From an uncultured bacterium (GTDB lineage Bacteria > Cyanobacteriota > Vampirovibrionia > Gastranaerophilales > Gastranaerophilaceae): a stretch of DNA of 12,704 nucleotides. The DNA is taken from NCBI GenBank assembly GCA_900553845.1, contig USEW01000038.1, positions 1-12,704 of the forward strand, read 5' to 3'. Every line of letters starts with the position of its first letter. The stretch's first letter is position 1. Below are positions 1-5,800 of this stretch, piece after piece. The notes under the pieces are model-generated. The model was not told the origin of the DNA. It did no database searches and saw only the letters and a list, made by a program, of their open reading frames with translations. The translations under genes were made by a program, and so were the position numbers.

Positions 1-857
1 CGAATTAAATAAAGCGGTCGTATAAGTTCCATTCCCTCATAGTTTGTGCTGTGAAGTTTCGGCATCATTGTTTGCACCTGTCCCGAATACAGCATTCCCA
101 TTAATATCGTTTCAATTACATCGTCATAATGATGTCCCAACGCAATTTTATTACAGTCCATATCCTTTGCGAATTTATACAAATATCCCCTTCTCATTCT
201 TGCACACAAATAGCAAGGCGACTTTTCAACATTATAAACCGACTCAAATATATCGGATTCATAAATAGTTATAGGGATATTCAATTTCCTTGCATTTTCC
301 TCTATAACCTTACGGTTTTCAGGACTGTAACCGGGATCCATAACCAAGAATTTTACTTCAAATTCAAATTTATTGTGAAGTTTAAGTTCCTGAAAAAGTT
401 TTGCCATAAGCATTGAGTCTTTTCCGCCCGATATACAGACCGCAATCTTGTCGCCCTCTTTAACCAAATCATAAGTATTAATTGCTTTTGCAAACATACG
501 CCAAATTTTTTTACGGAATTTTTTTCTTATACTTTGTTCAACATCACGACTTATACTCTCGGCCTCTTTTCGCTTTATCGAATCCAACAGCCATGCAGTA
601 TATCCGCCCTCAAAGCTCACCGCGTCAACGCCTTTTTCTCTTAGCCGCTCCGCAACGTCTATGCTTATTTTACCTATTCTGCAACAAATAATCAGTTTTT
701 TTGATAAATCAACCTTTTCGCTTGTTTCTATATCATCTGACGGAACGTAAACCGCTCCCGGCATTTCGTCTTTTTGAACTTCCTCTTTGTCACGAATATC
801 TATAATTTGATATGTGTCTTTATCTAATTTATTCAATTCTTCTATTGTTATACTCAT
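1..857 (-). CDS. Rhodanese domain fused to TtcA-type PP-loop tRNA thiolation ATPase (3' end cut by window edge)
   Basis: Reverse-strand reading from an ATG at 857 stays open to base 1, giving 285 residues with no stop, so the C-terminus lies outside the window. Residues 1-95 form a rhodanese domain with active-site loop CRIGKIS, Cys59 being the likely persulfide carrier. From about residue 105 a PP-loop ATPase domain follows, with SGGKDS at 143-148, a PCYLC motif (Cys215, Cys218) and GHHYDD at 241-246, as in the TtcA family that makes 2-thiocytidine in tRNA. The fusion suggests sulfur passes from the rhodanese Cys to the ATPase domain; that is inference. An AGGA sits 7 bases before the ATG. 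The gene is far richer in GC than its neighbours (34 of 60 bases at 601-660) and mixes Arg and Pro codons they rarely use. The exact tRNA target is uncertain, since TtcA-like paralogues of other function exist. Confidence 0.88.
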   Translation of the reverse strand, partial: MSITIEELNKLDKDTYQIIDIRDKEEVQKDEMPGAVYVPSDDIETSEKVDLSKKLIICCRIGKISIDVAERLREKGVDAVSFEGGYTAWLLDSIKRKEAESISRDVEQSIRKKFRKKIWRMFAKAINTYDLVKEGDKIAVCISGGKDSMLMAKLFQELKLHNKFEFEVKFLVMDPGYSPENRKVIEENARKLNIPITIYESDIFESVYNVEKSPCYLCARMRRGYLYKFAKDMDCNKIALGHHYDDVIETILMGMLYSGQVQTMMPKLHSTNYEGMELIRPLYLI

Positions 858-890
858 AATTATTTCCTATCCCCAAATATATTTCCTATT

Positions 891-896
891 ATTATA
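891..896 (-). promoter_or_regulatory. Possible -10 box for the rhodanese-TtcA gene
   Basis: On the minus strand a perfect TATAAT lies about 34 bases before the ATG at 857. The best -35 candidate (TTTGGA, 912-917) is only 15 bases upstream and weak. The preceding gene ends at 932 on the same strand, so read-through is an alternative. Confidence 0.3.
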
Positions 897-931
897 TAAC
901 TCATTTCATACTCCAAATTATTTTTTGTCCA

Positions 932-1801
932 TTATACCATATTTATTTTATTTTCCTTAAAAAAGTCTTCAAAAATGTTTGAATTTATTTGATATTTTTT
1001 GTTTTTAAAAATTAAGTTAAAGTTTTTAAACTTATTATTCAAAAAATTATAGCAAAAAGTTAAAATACTTCTAAAATTATGACAAAAAGGATTAATTAAA
1101 GTCATGTCCATAATATAATTTAGATTATCATAAGTTAAAAGTCTGATAAATCCGCATAATTCGTTGTTATTTTTATTATAGATATTAAAAACAAATGTGT
1201 TATTTAAAAAAATATTAAAAATTGAATTTTTAAATTCATTTTGTGATTTTTCCAATGGTAGTCTAAAATAAGGTTGTATACTTTCGTTATATAGCTGTGC
1301 TACATTTTTTGCAGTTATATTTTTTGATTTTTCAATATAAATGTCGTCAAATGATAAATTATCGTCAATGTTTTCTTTGCCTATTTTAAAGAATTGGTGT
1401 GATGAAAAATTGCGAAAGCTGCAATTATTTGAAAATAAGTTTATTACATCAATTTTGTTTTCATCAACATAGGCTGTAAAACTAATTACACCTTTTGCTG
1501 CAAATTTTGAAACAACAAAATCCATAAGTAGTTTGCCTGAGTTATTGCTGTCATTATCAAGATAAAATTTAACAATTTCAAAACGTTTATTATTGTGATT
1601 AATGGGTTTAATTGAAATTAAAGAGTTTATGTCTTTATTGTCGCAGGCAATATAAACTTCTTCCATAAATTTAAAGTTTATTGGCATAATAGCATTAATC
1701 CAGTATAGAAAGATATTTGGAAATTTTTTGCAATTGTTATAACCAGTAGAATCACCGGCTTTGACTTGATGGAAAGATAAAAGTTTTTTAACTATTGTCA
1801 T
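932..1801 (-). CDS. Hypothetical protein, probably GNAT acetyltransferase-like
   Basis: A 289-aa protein with extremely AT-rich coding (8 of 60 bases are G or C at 1201-1260), which drives its Asn, Lys, Ile and Phe content. I do not recognise the family firmly. Residues about 48-145 read like a GNAT fold: a beta strand (EVYIACDN), then LLMDFVVSKFAAKG, which resembles the GNAT helix after the acyl-CoA loop, then a strand and an INLFSNNCSFR turn similar to the usual end of that domain. The second half (about 150-260, with CGFIRLLTYDN and IMDMTLINP) could be a second, degenerate GNAT unit. The classical Q/RxxGxG/A loop is not clearly present, so it may be catalytically dead. The ATG at 1801 has no Shine-Dalgarno sequence. 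A good promoter places transcription start at or next to this ATG, which supports the start choice. Its stop lies 74 bases before the rhodanese-TtcA gene on the same strand. Confidence 0.6.
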   Translation of the reverse strand: MTIVKKLLSFHQVKAGDSTGYNNCKKFPNIFLYWINAIMPINFKFMEEVYIACDNKDINSLISIKPINHNNKRFEIVKFYLDNDSNNSGKLLMDFVVSKFAAKGVISFTAYVDENKIDVINLFSNNCSFRNFSSHQFFKIGKENIDDNLSFDDIYIEKSKNITAKNVAQLYNESIQPYFRLPLEKSQNEFKNSIFNIFLNNTFVFNIYNKNNNELCGFIRLLTYDNLNYIMDMTLINPFCHNFRSILTFCYNFLNNKFKNFNLIFKNKKYQINSNIFEDFFKENKINMV

Positions 1802-1807
1802 AAATAT

Positions 1808-1836
1808 ATAATAAGCTTAATTTTTATGTTTTTCAA
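1808..1836 (-). promoter_or_regulatory. Promoter of the GNAT-like gene (leaderless configuration)
   Basis: On the minus strand TTGAAA (1831-1836), a 17-base spacer and TATTAT (1808-1813) each match consensus at 5 of 6 positions. Only 6 bases separate the -10 box from the ATG at 1801, so the predicted transcript begins at or one base from the start codon. Confidence 0.55.
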
Positions 1837-2014
1837 TAGATAAAATCCATGCCAATAAATGTTGTATTATTCAAAATATTGATATTATTGGTAAAAAATG
1901 TAAAATATTAAGAAAATTTAAGCAAATATTAACGAAAGTTTACAAACAAAAAATCGTGAAAAAGCATGATTAACATGGATTTTGGGGATATTTGATAAAA
2001 ATAAGCAAAAACCG

Positions 2015-2042
2015 TTGTCAGATAAGTATTAGCTGTTATAAT
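2015..2042 (+). promoter_or_regulatory. Promoter of the yggS-sepF operon
   Basis: TTGTCA (2015-2020) and a perfect TATAAT (2037-2042) are separated by 16 bases. The predicted transcription start near 2048-2050 leaves only about 5-13 bases before the possible ATG codons at 2055 and 2061. Confidence 0.6.
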
Positions 2043-2054
2043 TAAAATGTATCA

Positions 2055-2720
2055 ATGAACATGGGTAATATAAAAGAAAACTTAAAACAAATAAGACAAC
2101 AACTTGCACATTCACAAGTAAAAATAATAGCTGTCACAAAATATTATGGCGTTGATAGACTAATTGAAGCTTATAACGAAGGGTTGCGTGATTTTGGTGA
2201 AAATAAGGTAGTTGATGCCATAAATAAAATCGAAAGCTTGCCTCAAAATATAAGAAATGAATCAAAATTTCACTTAATTGGTCATTTACAAAGTAATAAG
2301 GTCAAAAAAGCGGTAAAATATTTTGATATTATACATTCAGTAGATAGTTTAAAGCTTGCGCAAAAAATAGATGTTGAAGCAAAAGCTATAAATAAATGTC
2401 AGAAGATACTTTTGCAGGTAAATTATGCAAATGAAGAAAGTAAAACAGGATTTAGTATAGAAGAGTTATACAAAACTTATCCAATAATTAGAAACTTAGA
2501 AAATATCAAAATAGAAGGTTTGATGACTATGGCACCCAAAAGTATGAATGAAAGCGGATTATATGCTCTATTTGATGGAGTTAAAAAGCTAAAATTTGAG
2601 TTAAACTCAAAATATAAAGACAGTTTAGACGAATTATCAATGGGTATGAGTCAAGATTATATAGAAGCAATTAAATGCGGCTCAACGATGATTCGATTAG
2701 GTAAAAGAATATTCGATTAA
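2055..2720 (+). CDS. yggS: YggS/PROSC (PipY) family pyridoxal-phosphate homeostasis protein
   Basis: A 221-aa single-domain protein of normal family length. The fold is the alanine-racemase-like TIM barrel that binds PLP and takes part in vitamin B6 and amino/keto-acid homeostasis, with no known catalysis. The PLP lysine is Lys29 in AVTKYYGVD. Other family signatures are FGENK (47-51), HLIGHLQSNK (73-82), VNYANEESKTG (122-132), GLMTMAP (155-161), and the phosphate-binding SMGMSQD (195-201) with GSTMIRLGKRIF (209-220). No Shine-Dalgarno sequence precedes either ATG (2055 or 2061). The promoter lies so close that the message must be leaderless or nearly so. sepF follows after about 30 bases on the same strand; this order is conserved in Cyanobacteria (pipY-sepF) and Gram-positives, which supports the assignment. 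Confidence 0.95.
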   Translation: MNMGNIKENLKQIRQQLAHSQVKIIAVTKYYGVDRLIEAYNEGLRDFGENKVVDAINKIESLPQNIRNESKFHLIGHLQSNKVKKAVKYFDIIHSVDSLKLAQKIDVEAKAINKCQKILLQVNYANEESKTGFSIEELYKTYPIIRNLENIKIEGLMTMAPKSMNESGLYALFDGVKKLKFELNSKYKDSLDELSMGMSQDYIEAIKCGSTMIRLGKRIFD

Positions 2721-2736
2721 AGAAAAATTAAGTAAT

Positions 2737-2743
2737 AAAGGAG
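2737..2743 (+). promoter_or_regulatory. Ribosome binding site that decides the sepF start
   Basis: AAAGGAG ends one base before the first in-frame ATG (2745), too close to serve it. It is 7 bases before the in-frame GTG at 2751 and 13 before the ATG at 2757. The GTG fits best. Confidence 0.6.
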
Positions 2744-2750
2744 AATGAAG

Positions 2751-3269
2751 GTGACAATGGTATCTGATAAAATAAAATCTTTGGTGGATTTTTTAACAGC
2801 AGGATTTGAAAAAAATAATAATGAAGACATTTTTGGTGATTTAGAAGACGAAGCATCAAATATGGAGTATCCTACAGATGGGAATTATGCTTTAAGTCCA
2901 AAATATCATAGTCAGCCAAACAACAAATCTTTTGACAATTCTCAAAGCAAGGTGGTTGATTTACCAATTATGAGAAATGGACATGAAGTTATGGTTTGCG
3001 AACCAAGAGCATATAATGATGCTGCTCAAATAATTAAACATTTAAAAGAAAGAAAAACAGTATTATTAAACCTTCATTTATTGGATAAAGAGCAATCAGT
3101 ACGTATTGTTGATTTTTTATGCGGAGCTGCTCATGCATTATGCGGAAATCAACAAAAAATAGGTGATTCTGTATTTATCTTCACTCCAAATAATGTAAAC
3201 TTAGCATCAGATTCAATACAAAAGACAAAAACTACAATAAGTGATGCTATTTGGAATCAATCATTATAA
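2751..3269 (+). CDS. sepF: Cell division protein SepF
   Basis: A protein of about 172 residues from the GTG at 2751 (170 if the ATG at 2757 is used). SepF polymerises and tethers FtsZ to the membrane in bacteria lacking FtsA. The N-terminus (MVSDKIKSLVDFLTAGF) is an amphipathic helix of the type that binds membrane. It is followed by a long acidic and polar linker to about residue 65. The C-terminal SepF (DUF552) domain begins near VVDLPIMRNGHEVMVCEP, continues through a helix (YNDAAQIIKHLKERKT), a strand (VLLNLHLL), the helix QSVRIVDFLCGAAHALCG and a final strand (SVFIFTP). It lies downstream of yggS without its own promoter. A promoter for thiC begins two bases after its stop, so the operon probably ends here. 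Confidence 0.93.
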   Translation: MTMVSDKIKSLVDFLTAGFEKNNNEDIFGDLEDEASNMEYPTDGNYALSPKYHSQPNNKSFDNSQSKVVDLPIMRNGHEVMVCEPRAYNDAAQIIKHLKERKTVLLNLHLLDKEQSVRIVDFLCGAAHALCGNQQKIGDSVFIFTPNNVNLASDSIQKTKTTISDAIWNQSL

Positions 3270-3270
3270 T

Positions 3271-3300
3271 TTGAGTTAATGGTTAGAGTTAGTTTATAAT
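3271..3300 (+). promoter_or_regulatory. Promoter of thiC
   Basis: TTGAGT (3271-3276, 4 of 6), an 18-base spacer and a perfect TATAAT (3295-3300). Predicted transcription start is near 3307, giving a leader of about 87 bases. Confidence 0.55.
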
Positions 3301-3317
3301 AAAGAAGAGAGTTTTAT

Positions 3318-3348
3318 AGTTGAATGAGGCATTATGCTTCATTCAACT
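3318..3348 (+). promoter_or_regulatory. Stem-loop in the thiC leader
   Basis: Left arm AGTTGAATGAGGC pairs with GCTTCATTCAACT (13 pairs, one G-T) around a 5-base loop. It lies about 11 bases after the predicted start of transcription. No run of T follows, so it is a poor terminator for sepF and more likely a 5' leader element of thiC. The conserved TPP-riboswitch boxes are absent. Confidence 0.5.
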
Positions 3349-3393
3349 AAATAATTTAAAGGTAAAATTTTTAAAGAAGGGGAGTTATATTAA

Positions 3394-4665
3394 ATGACGA
3401 CACAGCTAATCGAAGCAAAAAACGGTAATTTGACAAGTGAAATGGAATATGTTGCGCAAAGAGAAGGAATTTGCAAAAACAAAGTATTAAAAAATGTAGC
3501 TAATGGTTCACTTGTAATATTAAAGAATAACACCCGTAAGAATGTAATCCCAACGGCAGTTGGTAATGGGGCAACTGTAAAGATTAATGCAAATATCGGT
3601 ACGTCACTTGAAAGAAGTTCTTTAAATGAAGAGCTTGATAAAGTAAAAATTATTGAAACAACAGGTGCTGATGTTTTAATGGATTTGTCAACAGGTTCTG
3701 ATATTGACGATGTTCGGCGTAAAATAATTGCCTCAACAAAACTACCAATTGGAACAGTTCCAATATATCAAGCTGGAAAAGAGGCGTTGGATGAATTTCG
3801 TGATATTTCAAAATTAAGTAAAGACAAGCTGTTTTCAGATATTGAAAAACAATGTAAAGATGGTGTCGATTTTATAACTGTTCACTGTGGCGTTACAAAA
3901 TTTGTAGTTGAGCAATTGGAAAAACAAGGCCGAATATGTGATATCGTAAGCCGTGGCGGTTCAATGCTTGCTTGTTGGATAAAATCAACTGGCAGGGAAA
4001 ATCCTTTGTATGAATATTATGACGAATTGCTTGAAATAGCCCGCACTTATGATTGCACTTTGTCATTAGGTGACGGTTTACGCCCTGGATGCATTGCTGA
4101 TGCAGGTGACCGTGCGCAGGTTGCTGAAACAATAGTTTTAGGTGAGCTTGTAAAACGCGCTCGTGATTATGGTGTTCAAACAATGGTAGAGGGTCCTGGA
4201 CATGTGCCAATAAATAAAATCCCTTCAATGATTGAGACAATAAAAGTATTAACCGACAATGCTCCTTTATATGTGCTTGGACCATTGGTGACAGACATTG
4301 CGCCTGGGTATGACCATATAACATCTGCTATTGGCGGAACTTTGGCAGCTATACATGGTGCTGATTTCATATGTTATGTAACACCTGCAGAGCATTTAGG
4401 TTTGCCTAATGTTAAAGAAGTTCGTGAAGGTATTATTGCAAGTAAAATAGCTGCACACGCTGCTGATATAGGTCGTGGAAATGAAAAAGCTATTGAGCAA
4501 GATAGAAATATGAGTATAGCCCGTAAAAATCTTGATTGGGACAGCCAAGCAAAATATGCAATAGATAAATGTGTATTTGACAAAATTGATAATGGTAAAC
4601 CTTGCACCATGTGCGGCCAATATTGCTCAATGAAGATATTTAAAGAGTATTTTAGTGCATCTTAG
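3394..4665 (+). CDS. thiC: Phosphomethylpyrimidine synthase ThiC (short form)
   Basis: A 423-aa radical-SAM enzyme that rearranges aminoimidazole ribotide to HMP-phosphate in thiamine synthesis. It lacks the N-terminal domain of the about 600-residue E. coli type, as do many anaerobe and archaeal ThiC proteins. Core motifs are clear: VGNGATVKINANIGTS (56-71), GADVLMDLSTG (91-101), TVPIYQA (121-127), DFITVHCGVT (159-168), VSRGGS (185-190), LSLGDGLRPG (223-232), VEGPGHVP (265-272), LGPLVTDIAPGYDHIT (295-310) and CYVTPAEHLGLP (327-338). The [4Fe-4S] ligands are Cys404, Cys407 and Cys411, spaced CX2CX3C instead of the common CX2CX4C. A Shine-Dalgarno AAGGGGAG (3377-3384) is 9 bases before the ATG. 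No other thiamine gene is nearby. The related paralogue BzaF (hydroxybenzimidazole synthase for cobamide lower ligands) cannot be fully excluded by eye, but ThiC is more likely. Confidence 0.92.
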   Translation: MTTQLIEAKNGNLTSEMEYVAQREGICKNKVLKNVANGSLVILKNNTRKNVIPTAVGNGATVKINANIGTSLERSSLNEELDKVKIIETTGADVLMDLSTGSDIDDVRRKIIASTKLPIGTVPIYQAGKEALDEFRDISKLSKDKLFSDIEKQCKDGVDFITVHCGVTKFVVEQLEKQGRICDIVSRGGSMLACWIKSTGRENPLYEYYDELLEIARTYDCTLSLGDGLRPGCIADAGDRAQVAETIVLGELVKRARDYGVQTMVEGPGHVPINKIPSMIETIKVLTDNAPLYVLGPLVTDIAPGYDHITSAIGGTLAAIHGADFICYVTPAEHLGLPNVKEVREGIIASKIAAHAADIGRGNEKAIEQDRNMSIARKNLDWDSQAKYAIDKCVFDKIDNGKPCTMCGQYCSMKIFKEYFSAS

Positions 4666-4701
4666 ATTTTATTAAACTTTGTTACAATTATAAAAATTTT
4701 C

Positions 4702-4730
4702 TTTACTTATAATTTCTTTCATACTACAAT
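4702..4730 (+). promoter_or_regulatory. Promoter with a palindrome over the -10 box, before the A9 gene
   Basis: TTTACT (4702-4707), a 17-base spacer and TACAAT (4725-4730). An inverted repeat ACTACA (4723-4728) / TGTAGT (4737-4742) overlaps the -10 box and the start of transcription, a possible operator; this is inference. Confidence 0.4.
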
Positions 4731-4769
4731 GCTAAATGTAGTTGTAAGTATAGAGAGAGGAATATTTAT

Positions 4770-5348
4770 ATGAAAATTAACTTTAACGGTATGTCTTCCT
4801 TGCAAGGATTTGGCGGTAATTGTATTGGTCGCAATGCAAGAAAGAATTTAAACAATGGAAAAAATGCTATAGCAGCAGATGTAGGTCAGTTAATAAAACA
4901 TAGTGGAAATAACCATGCTGAACATGCTGAAATATTAGATATACCGTTATATAGAGTGTTGCCGGTACAAAATAAGGAAATTGAGGATAATGACTCATAT
5001 TCAATGTTTGTTACTGAACGAACTAAACGAAATACTTGTGATTCTGATGATGATTTGGAATTGTCGGGAATGGAAAATCAATATTCAGATTCAATAAGTG
5101 GTAAAACTGAAAACAGTCTTAATTTTGATGATGTGAGTGAAGAGTATGAAATGTGTAGAACCGAATCCTTGGAATTGGACGAAGAAGATTTGGAAATTAT
5201 GCAAAATTATAAAAATACAGATGAAAAATATTTAGCAAGTTTGCAAAATTATAAAAATATAGATGAATTATTGCATACAGTAGAAAAATTAGATGTTTCT
5301 GAAGAAAAAAAAACACGATTTTCTTATGGAGACATTAATTTATCGTGA
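4770..5348 (+). CDS. Hypothetical acidic protein, N-terminal frame of a gene broken at an A9 run
   Basis: A 192-aa frame with no family I recognise. It starts MKINFNGMSSLQGFGG, followed by a polar Asn-rich stretch and an acidic region (about 85-140). Two copies of a 14-residue unit follow (QNYKNTDEKY at 145-154, QNYKNIDELL at 159-168). There is no signal peptide or membrane segment. AGAGAGGA lies about 8 bases before the ATG, after its own promoter. The frame ends 11 residues after nine consecutive A (5305-5313). The next frame continues without a good start for 60 more residues (5314-5496) and carries a sequence similar to the residues just before the break: LDVSEEKK in this frame against LQISDEEK in the next. 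The full product would be about 241 residues if the frames are joined. The cause may be sequencing error, mutation or programmed slippage. Confidence 0.6.
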   Translation: MKINFNGMSSLQGFGGNCIGRNARKNLNNGKNAIAADVGQLIKHSGNNHAEHAEILDIPLYRVLPVQNKEIEDNDSYSMFVTERTKRNTCDSDDDLELSGMENQYSDSISGKTENSLNFDDVSEEYEMCRTESLELDEEDLEIMQNYKNTDEKYLASLQNYKNIDELLHTVEKLDVSEEKKTRFSYGDINLS

Positions 5349-5496
5349 GATTGATTTTAAATTTATTGATTCTCTGCAAATAAGTGATGAAGAAAAACTT
5401 AAAAGAAAATTAGCATTTATTGATGAAGCATATCAAGACGAAGGTATGAGGCTTAAAAAAAGTATGCAGCTTATGAAATCTTCAGAAATAAAATAA
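5293..5496 (+). CDS. Continuation of the preceding gene in the +1 frame
   Basis: The open frame begins at an ATG (5293) inside the preceding gene with no Shine-Dalgarno before it or before the later ATG at 5326. A separate 67-aa gene is therefore unlikely. Translation after the A run gives a charged, helical sequence (IDSLQISDEEKLKRKLAFIDEAYQDE) with the same composition and codon use as the upstream frame and a repeat related to it. Moving from the upstream frame to this one requires skipping one base within A9, or equivalently an RNA with eight A. It is best read as the C-terminal 60 residues of the same protein. Confidence 0.5.
   Translation: MFLKKKKHDFLMETLIYREIDFKFIDSLQISDEEKLKRKLAFIDEAYQDEGMRLKKSMQLMKSSEIK
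5305..5313 (+). other. A9 homopolymer at the frame break (possible slippage site)
   Basis: Nine consecutive A in the overlap of the two frames. In the upstream frame they read as the end of GAA, then AAA AAA A; in the downstream frame as AAA AAA AAA. Such runs are classic sites for RNA polymerase slippage, replication slippage and sequencing indels. Confidence 0.6.
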
Positions 5497-5514
5497 CATC
5501 CTAAATTATTTCCA

Positions 5515-5523
5515 TGTTATACT
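5515..5523 (+). promoter_or_regulatory. Extended -10 promoter of the PC4-priA operon
   Basis: TGTTATACT has the extended -10 form TGnTATACT, with no recognisable -35 box at the right distance. It would give a leader of about 30 bases ahead of the ATG at 5561. Confidence 0.4.
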
Positions 5524-5560
5524 TTTTATGGTAAATGTAATTTAAAAGGAATAGATTTTT

Positions 5561-5800
5561 ATGAGTGATAATAAACTTATATCAACAATTGAGCGTAGTT
5601 CAACAGAACAACTTCAAATTGCCATAAATGAGTATAAGGGTAAAAAATATTTGGATTTGAGAATATTTTATACAACCGATAATGGTGCAAGCTGGCTGCC
5701 TACAAAAAAGGGGGTGACTATATCACCAGGTGATTTATCTATTTTAAAACAAGCTGTTGAAGTTGCAATTGGCGAACTTGATGGCTTGAGTGATGAATAA
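5561..5800 (+). CDS. PC4/Sub1-like single-stranded DNA-binding protein
   Basis: A 79-aa protein matching the PC4 (transcriptional coactivator p15) fold: strands INEYKGKKYLDLRIFYT (22-38), DNGASWLPTKKGVTISP (40-56), then the helix DLSILKQAVEVAIGEL (58-73). In characterised members the curved sheet binds single-stranded DNA and the helix dimerises; bacterial homologues such as lactococcal YdbC do the same. The Shine-Dalgarno AAAAGGA (5544-5550) is 10 bases before the ATG. Its stop (5798-5800) overlaps the start region of priA, so the two are co-transcribed and probably translationally coupled. A role with PriA at exposed single strands of stalled forks is plausible but inferred only from this linkage. 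Confidence 0.85.
   Translation: MSDNKLISTIERSSTEQLQIAINEYKGKKYLDLRIFYTTDNGASWLPTKKGVTISPGDLSILKQAVEVAIGELDGLSDE

Noticed and set aside
44..691. Plus-strand open frames in the first 700 bases
   Set aside because: They lie antisense to the clear rhodanese-TtcA reading, have no ribosome binding sites and give no recognisable protein.
3270..3393. TPP riboswitch before thiC
   Set aside because: The CUGAGA and the long conserved P4-P5 boxes are not present, and the leader is too short.
3893..4620. Several minus-strand frames inside thiC
   Set aside because: thiC is fully conserved in sequence here; these are antisense shadows.
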